Shown here in pieces: positions 29,240-38,423 of a stretch of 64,000 bases of DNA. How positions within the stretch are numbered: position 1 is the stretch's first letter; each line of letters starts with the position of its first letter. The stretch lies in contig NZ_UHFH01000003.1 of NCBI RefSeq assembly GCF_900459225.1, forward strand, positions 1,208,501 through 1,272,500. The letters are read 5' to 3'. Position numbers and translations under genes: made by a program. The notes under the pieces are model-generated. The model saw only the letters and a list, made by a program, of their open reading frames with translations, had not been told where the DNA came from and ran no database searches. Source of the DNA: Streptococcus dysgalactiae subsp. dysgalactiae (GTDB lineage Bacteria; Bacillota; Bacilli; Lactobacillales; Streptococcaceae).

Positions 29240-30259
29240 TTACCAAATGCCCCAAGAGAATTGCATGCCTAGACTGACAAGAGTAATGGCCACCCAGCAA
29301 ATAGCCCCTAAAAGAATAGCTTGACCGCCCGTCTTGATTAATTTAACCAGGTTTGTATTTAAACCAATCGCTGCCATAGCCATAACAATAAAGAATTTGG
29401 ATAATTCTTTGAAGGAATGGAAAACATCGGCAGAAACACCAAAGCTGGTCATCAGCGTTGTAATGAGGGAAGCTAATAAAAAGAAGAGGATGAAACGAGG
29501 GAATGACTTACTAAGGATGAAGCCTTCTTCTGTAACGATTTCGTGCTCTTTTTTAGCGCGGTAAAGAGATAAGCCTAAAGTAATTGGAATAATAGCCAAG
29601 GTGCGAGTCAATTTGACAATGGTTGCGCCATCTAGTGTATTGGAATGGTGAACGGCATCCCAGGACGTGGCCGTTGCAGTCACGGAAGAGGTGTCGTTAA
29701 CAGCTGTCCCAGCAAAAATAGCAAAACCTTCATTAGATAAGCCTAATAATTGTCCTAAACTTGGAAATAGCAAAGCTGCTAGAATATTAAAGAGAAAAAT
29801 GACTGAAATAGCTTTGGCAATCTCATCATCCTTTGCCTTAATGACAGGCGCTGTCGCTGCAATCGCTGATCCCCCACAAATGGAAGAACCTACACCCACT
29901 AAAGTAGCCGTATTCACATCCAAGCCTAACCACTTTTGCAGGCCATAGGCAACTAACAGCGCGGTGGCAATGGTCGAAACGATAATCGGTAAAGACTGCA
30001 TGCCCACTGCCATAACTTGGGTTAAGTTTAATCCAAATCCAAGCAAAACAACTGCTGTTTGCAAAATATACTTGGATGTAAAACTAATTCCCTCTTTAGT
30101 CTTGTCACGATGGTGATAAAACAAGGCTAACAACATTCCTAAAAGAATAGCAAAAACAGGTGCTCCAATAATGGGGAATAAGCGCCCTAAATACCAGGCT
30201 GGAAGAGCTAAAAGTAGACAAAGTAACAAGCCTGGAAGTTTTCTTAAATAAGTTGACAT
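29240..30259 (-). CDS. UPF0324 (YeiH) family membrane protein, putative sulfate exporter
   Basis: About 339 residues and roughly ten membrane segments. Typical stretches are [45 protein letters not shown] and [15 protein letters not shown] chose ATG 30259 because AAGGAG lies six bases before it; the longer start at 30277 would place that site inside the gene. The family label as sulfate exporter is weakly founded. It is a single gene with its own terminator. Confidence 0.88.
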   Translation of the reverse strand: MSTYLRKLPGLLLCLLLALPAWYLGRLFPIIGAPVFAILLGMLLALFYHHRDKTKEGISFTSKYILQTAVVLLGFGLNLTQVMAVGMQSLPIIVSTIATALLVAYGLQKWLGLDVNTATLVGVGSSICGGSAIAATAPVIKAKDDEIAKAISVIFLFNILAALLFPSLGQLLGLSNEGFAIFAGTAVNDTSSVTATATSWDAVHHSNTLDGATIVKLTRTLAIIPITLGLSLYRAKKEHEIVTEEGFILSKSFPRFILFFLLASLITTLMTSFGVSADVFHSFKELSKFFIVMAMAAIGLNTNLVKLIKTGGQAILLGAICWVAITLVSLGMQFSWGIW

Positions 30260-30368
30260 ACTAAACTCCTTTTTCATTCCCTATTATAGACCTTTTACAA
30301 AGGCTTGTAAAATTGACCCTCATTCCTCAACACTCCTGTCATTTAGCTTTGGTGAGTCAACCATTATG

Positions 30369-31538
30369 TTATTTGATTCCCTTTGTGAGTGTTAACAACT
30401 GTTGAAGGTGATTATGGATATTTTCAGAAATATCTCGACGACGATAGCTACCATAGGTTACCATCAATTGGTGAAGGGATTTTACCATCACCTTCTTTTT
30501 CTCATGATCAATAGACTGTAATGAACTGATTACACGCATCAAGGTTAAAAACGCCTTATCGTCAAGACTAAAGGCATTTAGACTAGTGATCCCACTAGCA
30601 GCCAAACAATCAAAAAAAGTATCACACAATAGTTTCAGATCTTGTTTTGATAACTGATTGGTCCAGTCTTTAAACGTTTCTTCTAAATCATAACTAAGTG
30701 CGCTTCGCTTAGGTGCCCTTTTAAATTGAGCATTCGGCGTGATTTGCCAATTGACCATTTGATGTTGTAACAACCCATAAGACTGGCTCTGAACAATTTT
30801 TTCAGATACATCACAATAAAGCATAACACCTATAATAGCATCTTGTGGCTTTATCACAACCAGTCGACGGCGAATGGCTTGGTAACCTGGATGAGTAAGA
30901 AATTCTTTGATGAGACCAGGCGAGTCAAAAAGATAAATGTCCTTGAGAGAGGCTTGCACATTCTTTGGCACAAAACTAGCGGCATACAAGGCTAGGTTTC
31001 CTCCTTTGGAATGCCCACTCAAGACTAATTTTTGATTAGGGTAATAGGTGTGATAGGTTTTAAGGTAGTCTATGGCGGAGCGATGAGCTGGAATTTCCCG
31101 CATATAAGTAAGCTTGAAATCCTCTTTCCATCCAATCAAACTGTCATCGGTCCCTCGAAAAACCAGTTGAGTATAATCAATCGAAGGAAGACGAAACACC
31201 ATAGCTGCAAATTGCTTTTCAAACTCAGTATTGATGTCATTGATATAGTGCGATAAGGTCAGTTCTGAAAACCGCTTTGACTGACACATCATTTGAAAGA
31301 GATCCAACCGTTCTTTGGTGTTAAAAAAATCATAGGGAGCCCCCTTGATTTCTCTAGTCTGCAGTAAAGGCAACTGAATTAGTTTAATTGTCGCCTCTAG
31401 GTGATTATCATCAGCCACTAACTCATCAAAAGCCAGGTAACCAATTTCATTAATCACCGCAACATCTAATTCATTTAAGGCTAAACTATGATAGTCACGG
31501 TGTCCATTAGTCTTTATATAATCTAAGAGGGTTGCCAT
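30369..31538 (-). CDS. DUF2974 (Mbeg1-like) lipase/esterase-fold protein
   Basis: A 389-residue alpha/beta-hydrolase without signal peptide. The nucleophile elbow is LVLSGHSKGGNLALYAASF (GxSxG-like GHSKG near residue 176). VFRGTDDSLIGWKED further upstream matches the oxyanion region of this family, and YLFDSPGLIKEF the acid loop. The substrate is unknown. It is transcribed alone between the YeiH gene and an orphan immunity gene. Confidence 0.82.
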   Translation of the reverse strand: MATLLDYIKTNGHRDYHSLALNELDVAVINEIGYLAFDELVADDNHLEATIKLIQLPLLQTREIKGAPYDFFNTKERLDLFQMMCQSKRFSELTLSHYINDINTEFEKQFAAMVFRLPSIDYTQLVFRGTDDSLIGWKEDFKLTYMREIPAHRSAIDYLKTYHTYYPNQKLVLSGHSKGGNLALYAASFVPKNVQASLKDIYLFDSPGLIKEFLTHPGYQAIRRRLVVIKPQDAIIGVMLYCDVSEKIVQSQSYGLLQHQMVNWQITPNAQFKRAPKRSALSYDLEETFKDWTNQLSKQDLKLLCDTFFDCLAASGITSLNAFSLDDKAFLTLMRVISSLQSIDHEKKKVMVKSLHQLMVTYGSYRRRDISENIHNHLQQLLTLTKGIK

Positions 31539-31643
31539 TTTCTCACCAGCTTTCTTAGCTTTAGTTTACCTATCTTTTCATCAAGCGTCAAGTATCTTCA
31601 AACTCCCCATGACCAGCATCTGCGATCTACTTTGAAGACAGTC

Positions 31644-31673
31644 AAAAAACCTAAAACCATAACCTGTTTTAGG
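31644..31673 (-). terminator. Terminator after the immunity gene
   Basis: CCTAAAAC/GTTTTAGG, 8-bp stem with an 8-base loop. On the minus strand it is followed by six U. Confidence 0.75.
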
Positions 31674-31727
31674 CTTTCGATAAACCAATTGATTTTATCA
31701 AAGAATCATCTGTCGCTAAATGGTCCA

Positions 31728-32024
31728 TTAATAACCATATCGAATTTGCAGTAAGGCATACAAGTCTTCCAGTTGAGCAGATTCTTTCGCTGATAAGGTG
31801 ATCCGATGTTCCTTTAAAACTGTTGAAACTGCTACTGTCATACGACTTAAAATAAAAGGAATAAAGGACTCTCCTCTCTTTAACTCCTCATTAAAAGAGA
31901 GCAATACTTTTTGTAGCGGTTCTTTTCCACCACTTTGCTTCAAATCTGCCACTAAATCTTTGATGAGTAGCGAAGCTTGCTGTCGGCGCTCATTTCCTCC
32001 TGAAAACCAGTTTAGTCCAGACAT
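31728..32024 (-). CDS. Bacteriocin immunity protein (EntA_Immun-like)
   Basis: About 98 residues from ATG 32024, which has GGAG at the right distance; the open frame extends 15 codons further up. NERRQQASLLIKDLVADLKQ, FIPFILSRMTVAVSTVLKEH and ESAQLEDLYALLQIRYGY are the marks of the four-helix pediocin-type immunity family. It acts inside the cell at the membrane and protects against class IIa bacteriocins. No bacteriocin gene is beside it, so it is an orphan defence gene. Confidence 0.85.
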   Translation of the reverse strand: MSGLNWFSGGNERRQQASLLIKDLVADLKQSGGKEPLQKVLLSFNEELKRGESFIPFILSRMTVAVSTVLKEHRITLSAKESAQLEDLYALLQIRYGY

Positions 32025-32260
32025 TTTCCGTTCTCCTTTATCTTGTCTTCTTAGGTGTTCACCTACCATCTAATGACTTCGTTACGACATCACCATCATA
32101 ATCCTATACTACCTTTTTTTCAGCCTATTTTGATGTCCAAATCATCAATGGTCTTTTTATGGTCATGAACTGTTTTAATTATTCAAACTAATTCTATGAC
32201 ACACCTTAGAATAACTCGACATAACCCATACGTGTCTTTTAAAATACACCAGTTGATTTC

Positions 32261-32911
32261 TTAACGCAAGCCATCCCATTCAGCATAAAATTCATCTAAA
32301 TAAGACACCAAAACCTGATGCCGATGCTCCGCAAGCTGACGACCGTAAGCGGTATTCATGCGATTTTTCAACGTCAGTAATTTCTCATAAAAGTGCATGA
32401 TAGCTGTCCCATCCTTACGATATTCCTCAACAGTCATGGTCTCTCGCGGTAGTCTATCAGGATCATGAATCAATCGACCGGTGTGACCTGAGTAAGCCAT
32501 ACAGCGGGCAATACCAATAGCACCAATGGCATCTAGTCGATCAGCATCTTGAACAATCTTAGCTTCCAAACTTGTCAATGGTTTCCCGTGACCGCCTTTA
32601 AAAGAGATTGTATCAATAATCGTCATGATCTGATCAGACTGCTTCTGCGATACGTCATGATCAGCTAACCAAGTCAGAATATCTTGGTGGGCTTTCTTTG
32701 GATCATCATTGAGTTTGTCATCAGCCATATCATGCAAGAGAGCTGCCAACTGACAGATGAAAACATCTCCCTCTTCCTCTTGGGCGATAATCTTAGCCAA
32801 GAGACAAACACGAATCACATGCCAAAAATCATGACCACTAGCATCCGCTGCCAGTTTTTCCTTGATCCAGGCCTCTGCTTGGGCTAATAGCTGCGCTTCT
32901 TTTTCAGTCAT
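32261..32911 (-). CDS. HD-domain phosphohydrolase
   Basis: 216 residues. HDFWHVIRV and ALLHDMADDK (HD at residues 60-61) supply the metal ligands, and IVQDADRLDAIGAIGIAR is the third landmark. It resembles the YpgQ-type (d)NTP pyrophosphohydrolases, which is inference. It follows msrB by 12 bases on the same strand, so the two are probably co-transcribed. Confidence 0.88.
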   Translation of the reverse strand: MTEKEAQLLAQAEAWIKEKLAADASGHDFWHVIRVCLLAKIIAQEEEGDVFICQLAALLHDMADDKLNDDPKKAHQDILTWLADHDVSQKQSDQIMTIIDTISFKGGHGKPLTSLEAKIVQDADRLDAIGAIGIARCMAYSGHTGRLIHDPDRLPRETMTVEEYRKDGTAIMHFYEKLLTLKNRMNTAYGRQLAEHRHQVLVSYLDEFYAEWDGLR

Positions 32912-32923
32912 TTTGAAACCCTA

Positions 32924-33361
32924 TTATTTCTCATCAAACAATGTGAGCCATTGGGCATAGCCTTCTTTTTCCATATGATCATAAGGAATAAATTTAAGAG
33001 CTGCTGAATTGATACAGTAACGTAAGCCTCCAGCTTCTTGAGGTCCATCACTAAAGACATGCCCCAAATGCGATCCCGCTTCCCGACTTTTGACTTCAAC
33101 CCGTCTCATTCCATAAGAAGAGTCATCGTGGTTCGTGACCATGCGATTTTCAATAGGTTTTGAGAAGGCAGGCCAACCACAGCCAGAATTAAATTTATCC
33201 AGTGATGAAAACAAGACCTCTCCACTAACAATATCGACATAAATCCCCTTCTCAAAAAAATCATTATATTCCCCTGTAAAAGGACGTTCTGTCGCCGCAT
33301 GTTGGGTAACCTCGTAAGAAAGATCACCAATCCGTTTTTTCAAGTCATCTTTTGTCTCCAT
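32924..33361 (-). CDS. msrB: Peptide-methionine (R)-S-oxide reductase
   Basis: 145 residues. The catalytic cysteine is Cys116 in [13 protein letters not shown], and Cys61 in SGCGWPAF is the likely resolving residue. The two CxxC zinc pairs of other MsrB proteins are absent. It repairs oxidised methionine in proteins, useful to a catalase-negative coccus. ATG 33361 has GAAAGGAG just upstream. Confidence 0.95.
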   Translation of the reverse strand: METKDDLKKRIGDLSYEVTQHAATERPFTGEYNDFFEKGIYVDIVSGEVLFSSLDKFNSGCGWPAFSKPIENRMVTNHDDSSYGMRRVEVKSREAGSHLGHVFSDGPQEAGGLRYCINSAALKFIPYDHMEKEGYAQWLTLFDEK

Positions 33362-33494
33362 GAGAAACTCCTTTCAGGTGTGTTAATGCTTTCATTTTAC
33401 CAAAAAACGACAATCTTTTGAACCATTTGTTTAGAATATGTCATACAATGTCCCTGACAGACAACCTATCTTACCTAGCACAGCCACAACTGAC

Positions 33495-33525
33495 CAAAAA
33501 AGCCAGATAAGCAATCTGACTTTTT
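33495..33525 (-). terminator. Terminator after lepA
   Basis: On the minus strand AGTCAGA pairs with TCTGGCT (one wobble) around loop TTGCTTA, then six U. Confidence 0.75.
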
Positions 33526-33534
33526 CAAAAATCA

Positions 33535-35367
33535 TTATTTTTTAGCATCGTCATCCATTGAGAGAACACTCAAGAAAGCTTCTTGAGGGACTTCTACCGA
33601 ACCAATCGATTTCATGCGTTTTTTACCGGCTTTTTGCTTTTCGAGTAATTTACGTTTACGAGACACGTCACCACCATAACACTTAGCCAAAACGTTTTTA
33701 CGAAGGGCCTTGATGTCTGAACGAGCAACAATTTTTTGACCGATAGCCGCTTGAATAGGCACTTCAAATTGTTGACGTGGAATGATCTTTTTCAACTTAT
33801 CAACAATAATTTTCCCACGTTCATAAGCAAATTCTTTATGGACAATAAAGCTGAGCGCATCAACCTTATCCCCATTCAGCAGAATATCCATTTTCACCAG
33901 TTGTGACTTGCGGTATTCTGAAATTTCATAATCAAAGCTAGCATAGCCACGCGTTGATGATTTCAATTTATCAAAGAAATCAAACACAATTTCAGCCAGC
34001 GGAATTTGGTAAATCACATTGACACGATTATCATCAATATAATCCATGGTTACAAAGTCTCCACGCTTGCGCTGCGACAATTCCATAACAGCCCCAACGA
34101 ACTCTTGTGGCACCATGATTTGCGCTTTAACATAAGGCTCTTCAATAGAAGCCACCCGCGTTGGATCAGGAAATTCTGAGGGATTAGACACTTCAATCAT
34201 ACCCCCATCAGTTGTGTGAACGTGATACACCACGGACGGTGCTGTCATGATCAAATCAATGTTAAACTCACGCTCTAAACGTTCTTGAATCACGTCCATA
34301 TGAAGCAAACCTAAAAATCCACAACGGAAACCAAAGCCAAGAGCTTGTGACGTTTCTGGTTCAAACTGTAAACTGGCATCATTCAGTTGTAATTTTTCAA
34401 GCGCTTCACGCAAGTCATTGTATTTATTTGATTCAATCGGATAAATCCCTGCAAAGACCATGGGATTCATTTGTTTGTAGCCATGCAAGGCTTCCTTAGC
34501 TGGGTTATTAGCTAAAGTTACCGTATCCCCCACCCGAGTATCCGCTACTGTTTTAATAGAAGCCGCAACATAACCAACATCTCCCGTCGAAAGGAAATCT
34601 CGTCCAACTGCCTTAGGAGTGAAAATCCCAACTTCTGTGACATCAAAGGTTTTTCCATTCGACATCATTTGAATTTTATCGCCAGGTTTGACAATACCAT
34701 TCACAATCCGAACTTGCAGGATAACGCCTCGATAAGCATCGTAAACAGAGTCAAAAATCAAGGCTTGTAAAGGCGAATCCACATCACCCGTAGGAGCAGG
34801 AACCTTCTCAACAATTTGCTCAAGAATTTCTTCAATCCCGATACCAGCCTTAGCTGACGCCAGAACAGCCTCAGAAGCATCAAGTCCAATGACATCTTCC
34901 ACTTCATGGCGAACCCGTTCTGGATCAGCAGCCGGCAAATCAATTTTATTGATAACAGGTAAAATTTCCAAATCATTGTCGAGGGCTAGGTAAACGTTAG
35001 CCAATGTCTGCGCTTCAATTCCCTGCGCTGCATCAACCACTAGAATAGCTCCCTCGCAGGCTGCCAACGAACGAGATACTTCATAAGTAAAGTCCACATG
35101 CCCTGGGGTATCAATAAGGTGGAAAATGTACGTTTCCCCATCCTTAGCCGTATAATTAAGCTCAATAGCGTTTAACTTGATGGTAATCCCACGCTCACGC
35201 TCCAAATCCATGGAGTCCAGTAACTGGGCCTGCATTTCACGAGAGGAAACGGTCTCGGTCTTTTCCAAAATGCGATCAGCGAGAGTAGATTTGCCATGGT
35301 CAATATGTGCAATAATGGAGAAATTACGAATCTTCTCCTGACGTTTCTTTAAATCTTGACTGTTCAT
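33535..35367 (-). CDS. lepA: Elongation factor 4
   Basis: A 610-residue ribosome-bound GTPase. G1 is AHIDHGKST (20-28), G2 RERGIT, G3 DTPGHVDF and G4 NKIDLPAA. Domains II, III and V follow, and the LepA-specific C-terminal domain has [24 protein letters not shown] (first 20 considered). It back-translocates or remodels stalled ribosomes. It is transcribed apart from ndk, with a terminator between them. Confidence 0.98.
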   Translation of the reverse strand: MNSQDLKKRQEKIRNFSIIAHIDHGKSTLADRILEKTETVSSREMQAQLLDSMDLERERGITIKLNAIELNYTAKDGETYIFHLIDTPGHVDFTYEVSRSLAACEGAILVVDAAQGIEAQTLANVYLALDNDLEILPVINKIDLPAADPERVRHEVEDVIGLDASEAVLASAKAGIGIEEILEQIVEKVPAPTGDVDSPLQALIFDSVYDAYRGVILQVRIVNGIVKPGDKIQMMSNGKTFDVTEVGIFTPKAVGRDFLSTGDVGYVAASIKTVADTRVGDTVTLANNPAKEALHGYKQMNPMVFAGIYPIESNKYNDLREALEKLQLNDASLQFEPETSQALGFGFRCGFLGLLHMDVIQERLEREFNIDLIMTAPSVVYHVHTTDGGMIEVSNPSEFPDPTRVASIEEPYVKAQIMVPQEFVGAVMELSQRKRGDFVTMDYIDDNRVNVIYQIPLAEIVFDFFDKLKSSTRGYASFDYEISEYRKSQLVKMDILLNGDKVDALSFIVHKEFAYERGKIIVDKLKKIIPRQQFEVPIQAAIGQKIVARSDIKALRKNVLAKCYGGDVSRKRKLLEKQKAGKKRMKSIGSVEVPQEAFLSVLSMDDDAKK

Positions 35368-35406
35368 TCTATTTTCCTATACATTTAGTCTTTCCCTCTA
35401 TTATAA

Positions 35407-35435
35407 CAAAAAAGACAGGCTTTTGCCTATCTTTT
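35407..35435 (-). terminator. Terminator after ndk
   Basis: On the minus strand AAGATAGGC pairs with GCCTGTCTT around loop AAAA, then six U. Confidence 0.75.
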
Positions 35436-35436
35436 C

Positions 35437-35895
35437 TTACTGATTATCTTTCGGAACAATAGCAGAGCTATCAAGTTCAGCTTGATTAAACCAAAGGGCA
35501 ATCTCACGCCTAGCCGAGTCTCTTGAATCGGACCCATGCACCACGTTAAAAATACCTCCATCATCACCAGGAGCTTGGGCAAAATCACCACGAATGGTTC
35601 CGGGAAGAGCATCCTTAGGATTAGTTACCCCCATCATGGTTCGCCAAGAGGAAATCACCCGATTTCCCGACAGCACCCCAATTAAAACAGGACCACTTGT
35701 CATGTAAGCTTCAAGCTCAGGATAAAATGGTTTAGTTAGCAAGGCTTCGTAGTGCTTAGCCAAGAGTTCCGGACTAGCTTGCCGCAACTCCAAGCGTTCA
35801 AATGTAAATCCTCGACGCTCAATCCGCCGCAAAACCTCTCCAACTAACCCTCGCTTAACCCCATCCGGCTTAATCATAAAAAATGTTTGTTCCAT
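35437..35895 (-). CDS. ndk: Nucleoside-diphosphate kinase
   Basis: 152 residues. The catalytic histidine is His120 in [16 protein letters not shown], and [14 protein letters not shown] is the family start. It balances nucleoside triphosphates. A strong GGAGG precedes ATG 35895 and a cre-like site lies 37 bases further up. The C-terminal tail after WFNQAELD is a little longer than in the shortest forms. Confidence 0.96.
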   Translation of the reverse strand: MEQTFFMIKPDGVKRGLVGEVLRRIERRGFTFERLELRQASPELLAKHYEALLTKPFYPELEAYMTSGPVLIGVLSGNRVISSWRTMMGVTNPKDALPGTIRGDFAQAPGDDGGIFNVVHGSDSRDSARREIALWFNQAELDSSAIVPKDNQ

Positions 35896-35931
35896 CGCTC
35901 CACCCTCCTTCTCCTTTTGACTATTATAACA

Positions 35932-35947
35932 TGAAAACGTTTTAATA
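35932..35947. promoter_or_regulatory. cre-like site upstream of ndk
   Basis: ATGAAAACGTTTTAAT, one fixed position away from the CcpA consensus. It is the same core as upstream of the PTS operon. Confidence 0.45.
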
Positions 35948-36013
35948 GAAAGAATAGAAAGGCATAAGGATATGGTCTTTATCCCTCTCTCTCAAGTTAC
36001 CATTGACGATGTT

Positions 36014-36107
36014 GAATTAAAACCATTCAAAACAACATAGCTCTAAAACTTATCATCATAATAATTAGATATATTAGTAGTTTTGGGACCATTCAAAACA
36101 ACATAGC
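36014..36107 (-). CRISPR. Remnant type II-A CRISPR array: degenerate terminal repeat, one spacer, one fused repeat
   Basis: Read on the plus strand, 36023-36049 is the reverse complement of the Cas9-type repeat (CCATTCAAAACAACATAGC then TCTAAAAC). Its other end (36014-36022) is degenerate, as in a trailer-end repeat. A 30-nt spacer follows (36050-36079), the standard length for this type. The next repeat begins intact with GTTTTGGGACCATTC (36080) but after CATAGC (36107) it changes into the tracrRNA tail. No leader and no cas9, cas1, cas2 or csn2 is present; the next genes are ordinary housekeeping genes. The unit is presumably inactive. Confidence 0.9.
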
Positions 36108-36168
36108 AAGTTAAAATAAGGCTAGTCCGTTATCAACTTGAAAAAGTGGCACCGAGTCGGTGCTTTTT
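36085..36168 (+). ncRNA. tracrRNA remnant fused to a CRISPR repeat
   Basis: From about 36090 the plus strand carries the anti-repeat CATTCAAAACAACATAGCAAG, the nexus AAGGCTAGTCCGTTATCA (36118-36135), the AACTTGAAAAAGT hairpin, and the terminal hairpin GGCACCGAGTCGGTGC (36148-36163) with a T-run. This matches the known S. pyogenes Cas9 tracrRNA scaffold. The sequence left of the anti-repeat is array DNA and not the normal tracrRNA 5' region, so the native promoters have been lost and transcription is doubtful. Confidence 0.9.
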
Positions 36169-36198
36169 GTATCTTTATTTTACCTTGTCGATAAACTA

Positions 36199-36227
36199 AA
36201 AACAAGCGTTTTCAAAGCGCTTGTTTT
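36199..36227. terminator. Terminator after the HAD/thioesterase operon
   Basis: AAAACAAGCG and CGCTTGTTTT form a perfect 10-bp stem with a 9-base loop and U-runs. Confidence 0.75.
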
Positions 36228-36264
36228 CTTGTTTTTGAAAAATGAATTCCTTAATTTTGAGTTG

Positions 36265-36897
36265 CTACTTTATCTTTGGGCTCTGCCATTTTGCCAATCC
36301 CACTAACCCCCATAGAAGAGCTTCGTAAATGGTGATAAAAAAGAGAAAACAGTGCAAGAAAAAGACTTCTGGAAGAATCCAGATCACAGGATCTTTCAAG
36401 GGGTCAAAGAGCCAATTGTTATCTCCTACAAAAAGCACCTTATGAAAAAGAATAAAAAAGTTTTCAAATCCAATAACACTAGCCATTAACCCAATCATAA
36501 GAGGAAACAAAGCTGCTATTATTAAAGGCCTTTGAATGGACCAGAAACTTTTAGTTTTGAATCTTTGCTTAAAAGACTTGACCGTTGGGTAAAGGAAACC
36601 TAGAAAGACGACTTGTGTGAGATGAAAAAACCACTTGACGTCTGCAAAATGCTTAAGCCCATCTGTCGACGATCTAAAACTAGCAAACGTCAAACTTGTC
36701 TCAAAGGGATTAGTGAGGTAATTGAGTAATCCGTTATAGTTATGCAAGATAGCATCCTTGCTCATAAAAACAACTTGTTCTAATTTCAGGTACTCCACCT
36801 CAAGAGGATACCATAGCCAAGCTGAATAGATTGTCATGAGAATGGCTAACACTAATATCCATATCCAGCTGCAAAGTAATTTAATGTTTTCTACCAT
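36265..36897 (-). CDS. TIGR01906-family membrane protein
   Basis: About 210 residues with some five membrane segments (first at about residues 5-27). The family is common in lactobacilli and streptococci, always without known function. The ATG at 36897 overlaps the TGA of the HAD gene (TGATG), so translation is coupled. A GTG at 36909 is the longer alternative. It is the gene that flanks the CRISPR scar on the right. Confidence 0.78.
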   Translation of the reverse strand: MVENIKLLCSWIWILVLAILMTIYSAWLWYPLEVEYLKLEQVVFMSKDAILHNYNGLLNYLTNPFETSLTFASFRSSTDGLKHFADVKWFFHLTQVVFLGFLYPTVKSFKQRFKTKSFWSIQRPLIIAALFPLMIGLMASVIGFENFFILFHKVLFVGDNNWLFDPLKDPVIWILPEVFFLHCFLFFITIYEALLWGLVGLAKWQSPKIK

Positions 36898-37661
36898 CAC
36901 AATTCCCACTCATCAAGACTAGATAGGACATGATCTGGCTGCACTGGTAATGTTGGTAATTCTTCAGGTCTCGTAAAACCTGTTGTCACCAGAATGGTTG
37001 CAATATCATTTTGAATGCCTGCCATAATATCAGTCAAGTAATTATCCCCAACCATCACTGCTTCGGAACGTTTGACTCCTAGGACTTCTAGTGATTTATT
37101 CATAATGATAGCATTGGGTTTTCCGATAAAAACAGGCTTCACACGTGTGGCAGCTTCTAATAAGGCATTCAATGCACCTGCTCCTGGCATCAGGCCACGT
37201 TCAGTCGGAATGTTTAAATCAGGATTTGTCCCAATAAAGAGGGCACCCTTTTGAATAGCCAAGGTGGCTATGGCTAACATCTCATAGGTCACCTGACTGT
37301 CTAAACCAACCACCACGTAAGCGGGATTCTCAAGTTCTTCTACATAGCCTGCGGCTGCAATAGCCGATTTAAGTCCAGTCTCACCAATAACATACGCTGT
37401 TTTGCCACGGTTCATGTCATTCATGTAATCAACGGTCGCCATAGTAGCTGTGTAGATAGTCTCAATGCCTGTCTCAACATTAAACTGTTTAGACAACATG
37501 TCTTGAACCATTTCAGGTGTGCGTGTTGTATTATTAGTCACCAATAAATAGGGAAGGTCTTTTTCTTGTAGGCGTTTGATAAACCGTTCCCCTGCTGGAA
37601 TACGGTTTTTCCCTTGGTAAATTGTTCCGTCTAAATCAATTAAATAACCCTTATAAGGCAC
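36897..37661 (-). CDS. TIGR01457/NagD-like HAD phosphatase
   Basis: 254 residues. Motif I is [14 protein letters not shown], motif [11 protein letters not shown], motif [18 protein letters not shown] and motif [16 protein letters not shown]. The C2-type cap fits the p-nitrophenylphosphatase/NagD group. The physiological substrate is unknown. GTG start, one base overlapping the thioesterase stop (TAGTG). Confidence 0.88.
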   Translation of the reverse strand: MPYKGYLIDLDGTIYQGKNRIPAGERFIKRLQEKDLPYLLVTNNTTRTPEMVQDMLSKQFNVETGIETIYTATMATVDYMNDMNRGKTAYVIGETGLKSAIAAAGYVEELENPAYVVVGLDSQVTYEMLAIATLAIQKGALFIGTNPDLNIPTERGLMPGAGALNALLEAATRVKPVFIGKPNAIIMNKSLEVLGVKRSEAVMVGDNYLTDIMAGIQNDIATILVTTGFTRPEELPTLPVQPDHVLSSLDEWEL

Positions 37662-38413
37662 TAGTCTGTCTCGCTTTCTATTTGTTTAATCGCTCGCCAT
37701 TCAATCGTGGCTTGGGCGTTCAGCTGCCCAGCTGTTATGATTTGATGATAAGAAGTCAATTGATCTAACTGATAACTGGAGGTAATTTGACCACCTGGTG
37801 AGACTTCTTTGACGTATTTTAAAGTCATGCGTAAAGGCTCATGAGCCTTTAGAAACTCATACCCCAACACATCATAAATCCAATCTAAATATTTACTGTT
37901 GTTAACGTGACCATTCATGTCAATGTCAAAATAGCGTACACGGTAATCTTGGTCAATGGGCTTTTCTAAGAGATGCATTTTAGGAGCTCGACGTAACTTT
38001 TTAACAAAATTAGTTTCAAACGGCGCTACTAAATCTTCCGGAATAGAGGCTACCTTGCGAGTTTCTGGATTGAGCAAAGCAAAATAAGCTAGAATATCTA
38101 CCAAAAGTTGTCCCTCTTGGTCATAAATATAGAATTGTCGGTAACAAAAGAATTTATTATAAGATATGGCTTGTGTCTCAATGGTAATGGTTTCTTTGAA
38201 GCGAGGCAAGCGATGAATAGTTGCTTCATAATCCGTCACAATCCAAATTAAGCCGTATTGCTCTAAAAGGTAGTCATTACTTCGTCCTAATTGGGCAGAT
38301 TGTCTCCCAGAGACCGTTAAACAATAGTCCAAGAGAAGCGGAAACTTAATATCTGATTTAACATCACACAGCTCAAAAGGAAGTTTGATGTCCTCGCGAT
38401 AACTTAATCCCAT
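37661..38413 (-). CDS. Acyl-ACP thioesterase
   Basis: A 250-residue double hot-dog protein. The first half has [20 protein letters not shown] and the second [20 protein letters not shown], with the catalytic Asn/His region DMNGHVNN. It releases free fatty acids from acyl-ACP. It lies between hemW and the HAD gene in a tightly packed operon. Confidence 0.9.
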   Translation of the reverse strand: MGLSYREDIKLPFELCDVKSDIKFPLLLDYCLTVSGRQSAQLGRSNDYLLEQYGLIWIVTDYEATIHRLPRFKETITIETQAISYNKFFCYRQFYIYDQEGQLLVDILAYFALLNPETRKVASIPEDLVAPFETNFVKKLRRAPKMHLLEKPIDQDYRVRYFDIDMNGHVNNSKYLDWIYDVLGYEFLKAHEPLRMTLKYVKEVSPGGQITSSYQLDQLTSYHQIITAGQLNAQATIEWRAIKQIESETD

Positions 38414-38423
38414 AATAACTCTC

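Noticed and set aside
36014-36264. Functional CRISPR-Cas9 system
   Set aside because: No cas gene lies within the window, the leader is missing and only one spacer remains.
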